64,000 nt of DNA, from NCBI RefSeq assembly GCF_007786455.1, contig NZ_VNJK01000007.1:47183-111182 (forward strand), given 5' to 3'. The translations under genes were made by a program, and so were the position numbers. Of this stretch, positions 43,602 through 53,072 are shown piece by piece; within the stretch, counting starts at the first letter, position 1; each line of letters begins with the position of its first letter. Origin of the DNA: Paenibacillus agilis (GTDB lineage Bacteria; Bacillota; Bacilli; Paenibacillales; Paenibacillaceae). Below the pieces are notes generated by a model. It did not search any database. It was not told where the DNA came from and saw nothing but the letters and a program-made list of their open reading frames with translations.

Positions 43602-43946
43602 CTAATTGCCTCTTCCTTCACCAAACTGATAATAGTATCTTTTAGGACTAGCTTTGAACCTTCGCATATCTTTCAATATATCGAGGGTGTTTCTCCCTGT
43701 ACGGGGATTAGGCTTAACCAACAAGGTCATAAAAGCCCCTGTTGGTATAGCCAAGCCTACCCATAAAATTGAGCCAGTAATAAAGTTGAAAATAAAACCC
43801 ACACTTAAACCAACAATACCAGCAAGCAGAATCATGGCAATTTCGCGCACACCAATTCCAGGGAAAAACTCAAATCTTGCTTTAACATTCTTAGGTACTA
43901 TATAGGGTTTATAATCGTCTTCTGATTCTGTAAACAGGTCACTCAT
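43602..43946 (-). CDS. PrgI/VirB3-like membrane protein
   Basis: The 114-residue protein has two transmembrane helices (about 33-60 and 60-75) after a PKNVKARFEFFPGIG motif that is typical of PrgI-like Gram-positive conjugation proteins. It is the usual neighbour of VirB4 and VirB6 in such operons. It should be an inner-membrane part of the channel. Confidence 0.7.
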   Translation of the reverse strand: MSDLFTESEDDYKPYIVPKNVKARFEFFPGIGVREIAMILLAGIVGLSVGFIFNFITGSILWVGLAIPTGAFMTLLVKPNPRTGRNTLDILKDMRRFKASPKRYYYQFGEGRGN

Positions 43947-43952
43947 CTACGA

Positions 43953-44828
43953 TTAAGCCCCTTTCATCATGAATCTTCGCATCATAACCATGGATCCAAC
44001 ACTTTGAGTTGCCTGTGCAGAAGCTCTTCCTATGCCCGTAGAATAGATATACTGCTTAAGAATACTTGGGGACTTGTACGTAACCCAGAGAAACCCAGCG
44101 AAAACCATGATATTGAACATTGGGACATCGTTGTTAAATCCAAATGTTAGAGTGAAAAACGAGCATTTAATAAGGAATAGCTGGATGGCCTGAGCAAGTG
44201 AAATATTAAGCAACTCTCTCCACCATCCCTGAAATGCTTGACTTTCATTGTTAGTTAAACCAAGTGCCATAAAGGAACCTACAGCTGCGACAACCGCTAA
44301 TTCAGCCGAACGAATAAAGGTTTGCACAAGAACCAATAGAAAAATCACAAGTGCAAATACAATTGCTACAGCAACAATGACTATGGAACCACCACCTGTT
44401 TGCAAAGTTGTCGTAAACAGATTCTTCATTAGGTTAGAGCCACTATTTAGATCCGTTCCTGGTAAGTTTGCAACATCCGTTGCTATGCTTGTCCCCCACA
44501 CATAAACTTGTTTCGTTACCCAAGGTACCGCCCCGATCATTGCTGCTGCTTGAGAAACATTAACAATGGCTCCTTTCACATCAGCCTCGGAATCACCATT
44601 ATCACGAAGCAAATTGTTGTACCATATCTCGTAAGCAAACTTTACTGCCAATATAGAACCTGCAAGGACTTGTGAATATAGAATGGCATGGTTTACAACA
44701 GGAATATTAAGAATATCTATTGATATGGAATTCATGGCTGCCAGCAAAGACAAAAACATATTGATGCACGATTCAGCCAAGTCGGAGAAAAACTTTGCTA
44801 CAGCATCATTGATCAAATTTCCTATCAA
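43953..44828 (-). CDS. VirB6/TrbL-like channel membrane protein
   Basis: The 291-residue protein has at least five hydrophobic segments (about 20-38, 48-68, 150-178, 180-200 and 235-255) separated by a central loop, the layout of VirB6/TrbL proteins. It lies between the PrgI-like and pilin-like genes. It should form part of the inner-membrane channel. Confidence 0.7.
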   Translation of the reverse strand: MIGNLINDAVAKFFSDLAESCINMFLSLLAAMNSISIDILNIPVVNHAILYSQVLAGSILAVKFAYEIWYNNLLRDNGDSEADVKGAIVNVSQAAAMIGAVPWVTKQVYVWGTSIATDVANLPGTDLNSGSNLMKNLFTTTLQTGGGSIVIVAVAIVFALVIFLLVLVQTFIRSAELAVVAAVGSFMALGLTNNESQAFQGWWRELLNISLAQAIQLFLIKCSFFTLTFGFNNDVPMFNIMVFAGFLWVTYKSPSILKQYIYSTGIGRASAQATQSVGSMVMMRRFMMKGA

Positions 44829-44842
44829 TTTTACTCACTCCT

Positions 44843-45208
44843 TTATTTAGATGGAGCAAGATACCAAAGGATAACCGTTACAATTGCATTTGCGCCTAGA
44901 GCTATACCACCCCAGATAAGAGTTCTTTTCATTGCAGAGTTATGTTGTTGTACCTCTCCAGCATCAGCATCGGACAACGATTTTTGCCATGCATGCCAGG
45001 CAAATTTAAGACCTGTTGTTGCTGGGATAATTCCATTCAATATTGTAAAAAACCATTTAATTACATCTTGAGTCCCTTTAATAATTTTTGGATCTGCTGG
45101 TTTTCCAGCTGCCATTGCTGCAGTTGCAAACAAAAGTGACATCATTGAGACAACGTATAATGCTTTCATTTTTTTAGAGCGAACCAATTTTGATATCATA
45201 TCTTTCAT
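44843..45208 (-). CDS. VirB2-like conjugative pilin or channel protein
   Basis: The 121-residue protein has a basic N terminus, a signal-like segment (ALYVVSMMSLLFATAAMAA), and two further hydrophobic helices (about 48-70 and 95-120), which fits the VirB2/TrbC family of conjugative pilins. GGAGG lies six bases before the ATG. Confidence 0.65.
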   Translation of the reverse strand: MKDMISKLVRSKKMKALYVVSMMSLLFATAAMAAGKPADPKIIKGTQDVIKWFFTILNGIIPATTGLKFAWHAWQKSLSDADAGEVQQHNSAMKRTLIWGGIALGANAIVTVILWYLAPSK

Positions 45209-45231
45209 GTTGTACCTCCGTTTTTTCTCTT

Positions 45232-47127
45232 TTAATCGATTGCCTCCATAAAGCTTGGCACCGATCTTTCTCCCTCGTTAATTTCTTCTACTTCGTTTTG
45301 ATGATTAGAATCAGCATTAACGTCAGGAATGAACACATCTACTTCTTTAATTTTTCGTTTAATCTCACCTCCATCTGGAGTCAAGTCCTTATCAGCAGGC
45401 CATTGACTTAAATCAGGAAGTGGTAAGTAAGCAGGGTACTGTCTTGCTCGAATAACAAGAGAGAATCCTTCCGGCCATCTTAATATCTCATCGGCAGTAA
45501 GCAAATCTCTACTTGTTAAGCCAAAGCTTCCACCACGGCTTACACTACTTCCTTTCCCAACATTGTAAGAAGACGACTGAGTTGAAACCGTATACTTTCC
45601 ACATCTTTCACTAATAGCTTTTGCTGTGGCTGGATCAGTGGTTAAGAGATAAATTAAATTCTGGCAATTACCACGGATCGTATTAGCTACTTCTTTTCCG
45701 TAAGCTGAATCAAGTTGGCTAAAATCTTGCAAGATAATATTCCATCGAACTCCTCGACCAAGAGATACCGTTAATTTTGTATCAAAGTCTTTAAGTGGAG
45801 GCATATTACCAAACTCATCAAGCAACTTATTCACACGGACAGGTAGTCTACCACCATTCACATTCGCGCACTCAACAAGTGCCTTATACGATTGGTCAAC
45901 ATACAAAGCAGCCAATGGATGCCTTGTCTTATCCTCGTCAGGAATAATCAAAAATACTGCCGATTTTTCTTTACCTAACTCATCAAGCTTGTGGTCTTGT
46001 TTGGATGTAAGATAACGAATTGATGGATCCGAAAAAAGACGTAATAATGATGCAACGTTTGAGAAAAAACTTCCCCTTGTACGCTCTGGTGCTAGAGTAG
46101 CCGTGTTGTATGCGTCCCTAGCAGGGTGATCAAATCGTAAATTCTCCATATAGTCATTGAGTGCTACATAATCTACAATCTGATTGCCTATCCTAACTTT
46201 CCTTGCTTTTCCGAGCTCTCCTAAAGTTCGATAAACCGAGTACATATGTTTTTGAGTATCATTTGGCGCTTCCATTGCAACTACCATAATTAATGCTGCA
46301 ATAACAGATTCTGCCCCGTCTTTCCAAATAGACTCTCCGCCCTTGTCTCCAGGCTTCTGGTACACAAACATGTTTGCAATTGACCATGCATGTTGGGTAG
46401 CTGTTGCAATATCGCCGTCTTTAAGGGCGTCTAGGACCGGTTGCATTGGGTTCCAATAGTTCCCCCAACCAGGCTTTCTAAAGTCAATGACTTTGACCTT
46501 GTATCCCATTTCCATTAGGTATGTAGATGACCTATCATAGAGTTCACCTTTTGGATCCGTTAACAGCATGGATTCGCCCGCATGGGCCAGCATCCAAATT
46601 GTTGGGTACACTAGCCTTCTTGTCTTACCAGAGCGTGTGGTTCCGATAATACAAGTGTTAGTGTCATTAACGTCTATCCAAGCACTAGACTTTCGGCGTT
46701 TTAAAATAGCACCAAACACAATCCCACCGGCAATGACTATGGAACCAAGGGGCCATGTTTTGGATGTCTTATTTGTTTCCTTTCTATTTTGGAAACGGGC
46801 CGAACCGTACTGACCATTCCCTGCAGCTGGAGGTCCACCAATCCCTGTTAATGGAGTTGCACTAGGCATGTAGTTTTTACCTATGATGATAATGACTAAA
46901 AAAATAATGATAGGAATTTGAAGTATGGCATAAGTGCGCAATAGTAGATGCTCTTCAAACAAGGTTTCAAATGCCTTAAATGGGCTGTAATTGGAAAAAA
47001 GATTCAATGCATCATTCGGATTAATAATTAATGTTACGAGAAACACCAACATAGTCGGCAGTAATAGTAGATCCAGTAGAAATAATAAAAAAGCAGATAA
47101 GTACTTGGGTTTAAGTAGCTTTTTCAG
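45232..47127 (-). CDS. virD4: VirD4-like coupling protein, probable CTG start
   Basis: With a start at 47127 the protein has 631 residues: a basic and hydrophobic N-terminal anchor (KKLLKPKYLSAFLLFLLDL), a second membrane span, then the ATPase core. Residues 162-169 are Walker A (GTTRSGKT), and DEFGNMPPLKDF lies near the Walker B and sensor region. It recognises the relaxosome and feeds it to the channel. The start is discussed in the findings: the first ATG (47052) lacks a binding site, while CTG at 47127 has an AGGAGG eight bases upstream. Confidence 0.88.
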   Translation of the reverse strand: MKKLLKPKYLSAFLLFLLDLLLLPTMLVFLVTLIINPNDALNLFSNYSPFKAFETLFEEHLLLRTYAILQIPIIIFLVIIIIGKNYMPSATPLTGIGGPPAAGNGQYGSARFQNRKETNKTSKTWPLGSIVIAGGIVFGAILKRRKSSAWIDVNDTNTCIIGTTRSGKTRRLVYPTIWMLAHAGESMLLTDPKGELYDRSSTYLMEMGYKVKVIDFRKPGWGNYWNPMQPVLDALKDGDIATATQHAWSIANMFVYQKPGDKGGESIWKDGAESVIAALIMVVAMEAPNDTQKHMYSVYRTLGELGKARKVRIGNQIVDYVALNDYMENLRFDHPARDAYNTATLAPERTRGSFFSNVASLLRLFSDPSIRYLTSKQDHKLDELGKEKSAVFLIIPDEDKTRHPLAALYVDQSYKALVECANVNGGRLPVRVNKLLDEFGNMPPLKDFDTKLTVSLGRGVRWNIILQDFSQLDSAYGKEVANTIRGNCQNLIYLLTTDPATAKAISERCGKYTVSTQSSSYNVGKGSSVSRGGSFGLTSRDLLTADEILRWPEGFSLVIRARQYPAYLPLPDLSQWPADKDLTPDGGEIKRKIKEVDVFIPDVNADSNHQNEVEEINEGERSVPSFMEAID

Positions 47128-47179
47128 ATGTTTCGCCTCCTGATTGGAAATTAAAGCTATTCACCTGTCTAGTAATAAG

Positions 47180-47614
47180 TTAAGGGTTCAAAGCATTACC
47201 TAAGAAAGCGGTTAATGTAGCGCGTTGTTGCGATTCTACGGATACTTCTTTAGGCACATGTGACGTATTGTCATTCTCTAACGGTAAGATCTCATTAGCC
47301 TGCTGGTACTGCTCAGTAGAATTAAAATCGGTACTTCTTTCTACGTAATCTACCTTTTTCTCAGACCATAAATGGAGATAATTTTCAATCTGATCAAGAC
47401 GAAGTAGAACGTCTCTTTTTTTTACGTACCCATCTTCCGAATACGCAGTATAAAACTCAATTGAGTTTTGAATGAAATCGGTCTGACCTCCATATTTTTG
47501 ACAAGCCTCAGTAAATCTCGTGTATGCTGTAGGAGATAGCTCTACTAGAACACCGACCTTAACTTTTGTTGTACTATCTGTAACTGATACTTGCCCTATG
47601 CGCTTTTTGGGCAC
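47180..47614 (-). CDS. ParR-like partner of the actin-like protein, 144 aa
   Basis: A GTG start follows GGAGG. The N-terminal half has a KVGVLVELSPTAYTRF segment compatible with a ribbon-helix-helix, and the C-terminal half is acidic and flexible. It lies 14 bases downstream of an actin-like gene, the usual order of parM then parR. The role is inferred from position and size. Confidence 0.55.
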   Translation of the reverse strand: MPKKRIGQVSVTDSTTKVKVGVLVELSPTAYTRFTEACQKYGGQTDFIQNSIEFYTAYSEDGYVKKRDVLLRLDQIENYLHLWSEKKVDYVERSTDFNSTEQYQQANEILPLENDNTSHVPKEVSVESQQRATLTAFLGNALNP

Positions 47615-47628
47615 GGATATCCTCCTCT

Positions 47629-48645
47629 CTATTTATTCGAGACAAGATCTTTATACATCTCGATGACTAAAACATGAGCTGCTAACAATCCAAGTACTTG
47701 GGGAGTTTGAGTATGATTAATCAATTGAAGATTAGATATCTTCTCCTTGATTTTCAGGTAATACGTTGTTGATTGTTCACCAATGATAAATATGTCCTCC
47801 AAGTCCCCTATCTCGTTACCCCATGTGTCATCTACCCAATTGGCTATTTGAGATGCAAGTTCAATCTCTCCTTGATTTTGTAGCTCAAGGAGGTCATACG
47901 TTTTGCCTTTAAAATCTAATTCCCCATTGTATAAAACTACTGCCTTTTCAATTTCAATGAGATCTGGTTCTCCGTGAGACATAGACTTTAATTGGGTTTG
48001 AATAAATCTATAGGATTCCTTCATTCCGTAATTGTTAGGCGACATAGTCGTTAAAGGTGTCAATCCTACACTATCTTTCTTCATGTAAAGCAAATCGACT
48101 CCTTGATAGCCGATTTGTATGATTCCAATGGGCTTGTTAAACAAACTTCGAGCTGTAATATTTCCTTTTGAGTCATACAAAGTTGCATAATACATTCCAA
48201 TCGTTTCGGGATAAACAACAACCGTTCTGATATTCAGTAACTTTTCCTCATCATTTATCTGAATTCCAATTTTCGTACCCTGGAGTATTTCCTGAACAGA
48301 CTCATGCATCGCTTTAAATAAATGTTTAGGTAGACCTAGGATTAACTCAATTGGTTCATCAACATCTACTAACTGATGTACAGCTGTAGCTATAAAACAC
48401 CTCACATATTCAAATCTTCGTTCGGTAGTCTCCCATCCTCGACTTCCACCTTTGGACAGGCCCTTCTCGCCTATGTAATAGCTACTCCCTTCTATATTTA
48501 CTTGATACTTGCTTACTCCATATCCCATATTTGGTTCGTCAGCAGTGGGTACGATGATACTTGGGAAAGAGATAGATTTGTGATTTTTACATTCGACGCC
48601 GGTAATAAACCCACAACCTACATTGACAGCTATTCTCATGAACAA
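47629..48645 (-). CDS. Actin-like (ParM/Alp-like) partition protein
   Basis: The 338-residue product has the spaced motifs of the actin-like ATPase fold: the phosphate-1 region near residues 5-14 (AVNVGCGFIT), the phosphate-2 region near 172-182 (IQIGYQGVDLLYM) and a C-terminal adenosine region (FIIGEQST). In ParM both phosphate loops usually begin with Asp; here they begin with Asn and Gln, so ATP turnover may be altered. It is paired with a ParR-like gene. The start could be the ATG at 48639. Plasmid segregation is the likely role. Confidence 0.65.
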   Translation of the reverse strand: MFMRIAVNVGCGFITGVECKNHKSISFPSIIVPTADEPNMGYGVSKYQVNIEGSSYYIGEKGLSKGGSRGWETTERRFEYVRCFIATAVHQLVDVDEPIELILGLPKHLFKAMHESVQEILQGTKIGIQINDEEKLLNIRTVVVYPETIGMYYATLYDSKGNITARSLFNKPIGIIQIGYQGVDLLYMKKDSVGLTPLTTMSPNNYGMKESYRFIQTQLKSMSHGEPDLIEIEKAVVLYNGELDFKGKTYDLLELQNQGEIELASQIANWVDDTWGNEIGDLEDIFIIGEQSTTYYLKIKEKISNLQLINHTQTPQVLGLLAAHVLVIEMYKDLVSNK

Positions 48646-48760
48646 ATCTTATCATCTTTATTCAGATATTTTTATAGTAGGAAACTATGATCTTTTAGTA
48701 GTTGCAGAATAGGAATTCATACTTTAAAAAAGCTCGTATGGCTATTTATGACAAGAAAAA

Positions 48761-48791
48761 AACATTCTGAATTGTGCTAATTCAGAATGTT
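48761..48791 (-). terminator. Terminator after the relaxase gene
   Basis: AACATTCTGAATT and AATTCAGAATGTT form a perfect 13-bp stem with a five-base loop. T runs follow on the minus strand. Confidence 0.85.
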
Positions 48792-48803
48792 TTCAGTAAA
48801 TTA

Positions 48804-51464
48804 TTATTCATCTCTTTCCCGTTGAGCTTGATAAATGCGTTGACGCTCCATTTGACGTTTTAGCATTTCTCCCTGAGCGTGTGTTCTCATTCTTTCTTGC
48901 TCAACTGCATCCCAAGCTTGCTTCCATAGAAGCTTCGCAAAATCCATCGAATGACCCGATTCATAACTCCGGTAATCCTTTGAATTTCGTCCTTCCCAGA
49001 TATAATCGGTGTTAACCTTTAACGTATCACATAAGTTCTTGAAATCTTTTTTGGATACTACTGGTGGCCGTCCCCAAGATTCTGCATCACGGGAACTCTT
49101 CTCAACACTATCTACAAGCTTACCTATCCGATCTTCATCAATTCCTGCGCCTGATCGTTTATTCCAATCCAGTATGATTTTCTTTAACTGCTCTTTATCC
49201 AAGCCAGCAGCAATCAACACTTTCGTAAAATTCGTAATAAGCTCATTGACCTGGTCCTTAATCCCAAATTGCTTGGATAGAATTTGAGAATCATCTGTTC
49301 TTTTCTTTAATAAATCTAGCTCATTTACTTGAGATTCATCTAGATTTCCCGTTCTACTAGCCCATTGTTGGACTTCGAGCTTAACATCTTCTCCCGTATG
49401 TTCAAGCCTTAGACACTTGGCTAATGTCTCTGCCGTCCATTTACTTTCATCGGGAGCGACTAATTTTTGTGCAGCCTGCTTGAATTCATCGACTGCAGCG
49501 CGAAACTTATCTGTATCACGTACCATTATATCTTCGGTATGCCAGGGATAATCTGACTTAAGGTTTAGATTTGCACTTAATCTAGACCACGTTTGCTTCT
49601 TAAGATAATTGGTTTCTGCTTCATTCACGGTTTGTAGGATATTGTTTATTCCTTTAATGCCACCACTCCGCTGAGCAAGGTCTAAGATGATATCAGAACG
49701 TTCATTATCAGCTACTCCCAATTGTTTTAATGCTACATTAACGCAAAATGTTGTATATCCTTTTTCACTATCTGAAACATTTGCAGCAAAACTAGCCTTT
49801 TTAAGCTCTTTTATGAAAGCTTCCTTCTGGTCGTGTAAGAGTGTTACTTCCTCTCCTGGAACCCATGGATAAGCTGCTGTCACTCCCATATTCTTTGTTA
49901 GCCTGTTCCACTCAACTTCACCCAAATAAATATCATTTGCCTTCTTTTCAAGCTGTTTCATACTAGCTTTTATAGAAGTGACATCTTCCTCATTTAATCC
50001 ACTTCGATCCAACAATCTCGATATGTACTCATTTTCATGGCCACTGAGTTTAAGAATTTTCATAACAGCAGCTGTATTTTGAACCTTTTCCTTACCAGAT
50101 AATTCAGAATGGTCAAAAGTTTCTACTTTTGCGATGATTGCTTTTAAATCTTCTTCGCTGACATTCAACTTTGCTTGATCCATCCATTTTCGGACTATTT
50201 GCTCCTGACGATCAGGAAAATAGCCATATCTACTAAGTGCTTCGACGGATTTGGTTACAACCTCGTGGTCTAAATTCTGCTCCGGTTTACCCATTGCTTG
50301 CGAAAAAGCTTCTACTACTTGAGCTGCTTTTTCTGGAATAACTGTTCTTCCTACAAACTTACGCGACTCCGCAGCTGCTCGTAATACATGTTGTGATACT
50401 CGCTTCTCAAGATCGACCATTGCCTTATCAATTGCTTTTTTTATATCTGCCTCTTTAAATGTGTATTGTCTGGTCATATCCTCAACTGCACCCTTGTATT
50501 TTTCTATACTTTCTTTAAAGGAATGTTGATTTAATAACCACTTTGTCGTCTCGTCAACGGCAGCCTTTACCTCCACTGGCATGAACTTATATGCAATTCG
50601 TCCCTTTTGAGGCATGGCTTCACCTATTTCATCAATACGTTTAGCAAGTTCTGCTGCATATGGATTCGTTATCTTAGGCGAAATACCTGTAGTACCGGCT
50701 CCCATACTCTGCAGCTCCAATTCAACATCTTTATGTGCCTTACGAAGATCACGAAGGACGGACACAACATCAACGAGCTCGTTCTTGCTTAGATCTCGAA
50801 TTAAGTCACGAGTCGCTGTTTTTTCTTGAAAAAGTCTAGAACGTTCTTCTGCATAGATTACATTCTGAAAAGTCTTCTGCACATCAACTCGTTCTGCATG
50901 AGATAATTTCCCTTTTCTTCGCTTAGGCTGATTCTCCCACATTACCAAATGAACATGAGGATGTCCCTGCTCCTGGTGGAACGCAGCTACCCAACGTAAG
51001 TTTGTTTCTCCTATTCCCATCTTTGCAGCTGCATCGGGAACTGTTGCACGCAAAGCCGTCTCCCAACTCTTACGATCGGTGTAATCCAGTTTTTTTGCAT
51101 CCTCTTCCGTCAGACTAAGTACCACACGCCAAACTACGCCCTTGTGATGCAGCAGCTCCTCTTGAATAGCAGCCATATCGGGTTTCTCTCCTAGACCTGA
51201 GAATAAACCATGTGACCGTGGTCTCTCATCAATGTATCGAACATGCCCTGCAGACGTACCAGCTATACTTTCTCTAAGTTGACTCTCATCTACATTCTCA
51301 ACACCTGGTCGAGTACCAATGTACTGTATATGAGCTGCATTCTTTTGCTGGATCATGGCATTCTCAGCTTTGAATCGAGAAGGTGCGTTAAATTTTATCT
51401 TGCATATAAAGGGAGCCTTCATTTTGTTGTGTTCCGAAATCAAGCTATCTATTCGATCTGCCAT
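48804..51464 (-). CDS. MobP-type relaxase
   Basis: The 886-residue protein has an N-terminal relaxase domain of about 200 residues with the conserved metal-binding histidines HQEQGHPHVH (163-172). The rest is a long helical, coiled-coil-rich tail with repeated Lys/Asp/Glu segments. MobP relaxases nick one strand at oriT and attach to it through a tyrosine; likely candidates are near the N terminus (Y48, Y77). The start overlaps the stop of the accessory gene. The oriT candidate lies upstream at 52061-52115. Confidence 0.85.
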   Translation of the reverse strand: MADRIDSLISEHNKMKAPFICKIKFNAPSRFKAENAMIQQKNAAHIQYIGTRPGVENVDESQLRESIAGTSAGHVRYIDERPRSHGLFSGLGEKPDMAAIQEELLHHKGVVWRVVLSLTEEDAKKLDYTDRKSWETALRATVPDAAAKMGIGETNLRWVAAFHQEQGHPHVHLVMWENQPKRRKGKLSHAERVDVQKTFQNVIYAEERSRLFQEKTATRDLIRDLSKNELVDVVSVLRDLRKAHKDVELELQSMGAGTTGISPKITNPYAAELAKRIDEIGEAMPQKGRIAYKFMPVEVKAAVDETTKWLLNQHSFKESIEKYKGAVEDMTRQYTFKEADIKKAIDKAMVDLEKRVSQHVLRAAAESRKFVGRTVIPEKAAQVVEAFSQAMGKPEQNLDHEVVTKSVEALSRYGYFPDRQEQIVRKWMDQAKLNVSEEDLKAIIAKVETFDHSELSGKEKVQNTAAVMKILKLSGHENEYISRLLDRSGLNEEDVTSIKASMKQLEKKANDIYLGEVEWNRLTKNMGVTAAYPWVPGEEVTLLHDQKEAFIKELKKASFAANVSDSEKGYTTFCVNVALKQLGVADNERSDIILDLAQRSGGIKGINNILQTVNEAETNYLKKQTWSRLSANLNLKSDYPWHTEDIMVRDTDKFRAAVDEFKQAAQKLVAPDESKWTAETLAKCLRLEHTGEDVKLEVQQWASRTGNLDESQVNELDLLKKRTDDSQILSKQFGIKDQVNELITNFTKVLIAAGLDKEQLKKIILDWNKRSGAGIDEDRIGKLVDSVEKSSRDAESWGRPPVVSKKDFKNLCDTLKVNTDYIWEGRNSKDYRSYESGHSMDFAKLLWKQAWDAVEQERMRTHAQGEMLKRQMERQRIYQAQRERDE

Positions 51465-51928
51465 TAATTGTCCTCATTATGTACATTGTCTACTGGGTTT
51501 GGTGTTTTTACGAATGCCATACCTTTTTGACGTGCCCTTTGATGAAGAGCTGTTGTCTCCGTAACAGTCATCTTTCCAATAGTCCCTAGTGCTTCTAGAT
51601 TTAAATACAGCGATGTTGACGCTGCTATGCCTGCTTTCGCAAGCAATTTAACGATTCTCTCCTCTGTAGGTTTTGAAGTTTCAAGCATTGCTTTTCTAAT
51701 AAGAGAAAGAAGTTCATCCGCAGCAAACTTCTCAAGGAACTCTGCTTGAGCACCCTCCTTTAGGATTCGTCTCATTACATCTTGTTTGGTTTCTTTACGT
51801 TTCTGAGCAAGTGCAGTAATCATAATATCAGTATCCTCATCCAATCGTAATGGAACAGGATTTAAAAGCTTTTCATAACCATCATTGGAACTTGTTCTAG
51901 ATTTGCCTTTAGATTTAGATTCACTCAT
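51464..51928 (-). CDS. Relaxosome accessory protein, ribbon-helix-helix-like
   Basis: The 154-residue protein has an N-terminal basic segment (SKSKGKSRTS), then PVPLRLDEDTDIMITALAQKR, which fits a ribbon-helix-helix domain as in MobC-like proteins. AGGAGG precedes the ATG. It is coupled to the relaxase and next to the oriT candidate, so it probably binds oriT and helps nicking. Confidence 0.65.
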   Translation of the reverse strand: MSESKSKGKSRTSSNDGYEKLLNPVPLRLDEDTDIMITALAQKRKETKQDVMRRILKEGAQAEFLEKFAADELLSLIRKAMLETSKPTEERIVKLLAKAGIAASTSLYLNLEALGTIGKMTVTETTALHQRARQKGMAFVKTPNPVDNVHNEDN

Positions 51929-52022
51929 TTTAAATTAATCCTCCTAATATGTAGTCTATTAACATATGATTATAATAGTATAAAAACCTGTTGCGTAGTA
52001 TAATTTGAACAAAAAAAGTACC

Positions 52023-52115
52023 AATGTAGTATGTAATGTAGTACACCTTAACCCCTAATATCACAGGCTTTGCCTGTGACGTGTAGCATTGCGCGACTAC
52101 GCGCCTTAACCTGCA
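52023..52115. other. Candidate origin of transfer (oriT)
   Basis: The region upstream of the accessory gene contains AATGTAGTA twice (52023-52031 and 52035-52043), an 8-bp perfect inverted repeat TCACAGGC/GCCTGTGA with a three-base loop (52061-52079), and GCGCG/CGCGC (52091-52095 and 52100-52104). The last repeat is followed directly by CTTAACCTGCA (52105-52115). An inverted repeat just before a conserved TG-type site is the layout of IncP-like oriT nick regions. The exact nick cannot be assigned. Confidence 0.55.
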
Positions 52116-52634
52116 TTCACATCTAGCTCCTTTGTCGCCCTCTGTAAATGCCTCGCTGCCGCTCTGACCTGGTCCGTACTTTATCTGTTTTGCATCGTAC
52201 TTGTTATGAATTCAAACCTCCTGACTCTACTTAAAATAGCTAACCAGCATGTATACTCCCCTAGTATCTTGGGAAAACTACTTTATGAAGTAACCGCCTT
52301 TCATAGTAACAAGAGAATCGGATTAAGATGTTTATTGATGTAAGAGAGTCATTCGGTTATAGAAATATCAACTGGATGCCTCTCCTAGTCAAACTATGCC
52401 GAGAATAGGTCTAGTAGTTAAGATAGGTAGTTCTATGATAGTGAACCCCATTTAATTTGATTCCAGACATAGTACTACAAGAGGATTTACTGTTTCTTGA
52501 CTCACACTTTAGTACAGCATGCTCCCATTCTTCTGATTCTCATCCTGATTTGTTAAACCAAACATGTTCTTTCACTATTTATTCTTATAGATATGCGAAG
52601 GCTTGATCTCTCCTATTATAGTTTCAGGACTTGT
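52116..52634. other. Non-coding stretch between oriT and iterons
   Basis: About 520 bases with scattered stops in every frame. Several short inverted repeats and CTAG-type sites are present, but no gene is supported. Confidence 0.4.
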
Positions 52635-52772
52635 TTCAGATTAACTTCTGAATAACTTCAGAAAAGTTTCTGAAAAAATGAAGCAAGCATAGGACTATAC
52701 ATATAGGGGTAGAATAGGATTTTCATTTTTCAGTTCTGCAAAAGTTCAGAAAAGATTCTGAATAATTTCTGA
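52635..52772. repeat. Two phased blocks of 11-bp TTCWGAA iterons
   Basis: Units start at 52635, 52646, 52657 and 52668, and again at 52734, 52745, 52756 and 52767. Each block has an 11-bp period and the blocks are 66 bp apart (six turns), so all eight are on one helical face. The unit core is TTC(A/T)GAA. This is typical of an origin iteron or a centromere. Confidence 0.7.
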
Positions 52773-52930
52773 TAATGTAAAGCAGTATTATGATGCATAA
52801 AAAAGAGATAGTACGTCGAAGCAGCCTATCTAAACAATGCGCCATTCCCTGTATAGACTTAATTCCTATGTCTTATGTAATCAAAACAACTTTGAAAGTT
52901 AGAAATACGAAGATTGCCATAATTATATAT

Positions 52931-53070
52931 TGTGTTATGGTGTGTTATAATGTGTTATCATGTGTTTCTAAACCCCTTCTGAAAACTCCAAAAACCCTTA
53001 TATATCAAGGTTTTCTTCATCAAAAACACAATGTGTTATGGTGTGTTATAATGTGTTATTATAACACGTA
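52931..53070. repeat. 10-bp TGTGTTAT repeats, two blocks
   Basis: TGTGTTATNN units start at 52931, 52941, 52951 and 52961 (the last is TGTGTTTCTA) and again at 53032, 53042 and 53052, followed by an inverted unit ending in ATAACACGT. The period is exactly 10 bp. The same motif overlaps the tubR promoter on the other side of tubY. Confidence 0.7.
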
Positions 53071-53072
53071 AT

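Noticed and set aside
52790..53071. 93-aa plus-strand ORF with repetitive Cys/Val/Tyr sequence
   Set aside because: It is a translation of the TGTGTTAT repeats; no ribosome binding site.
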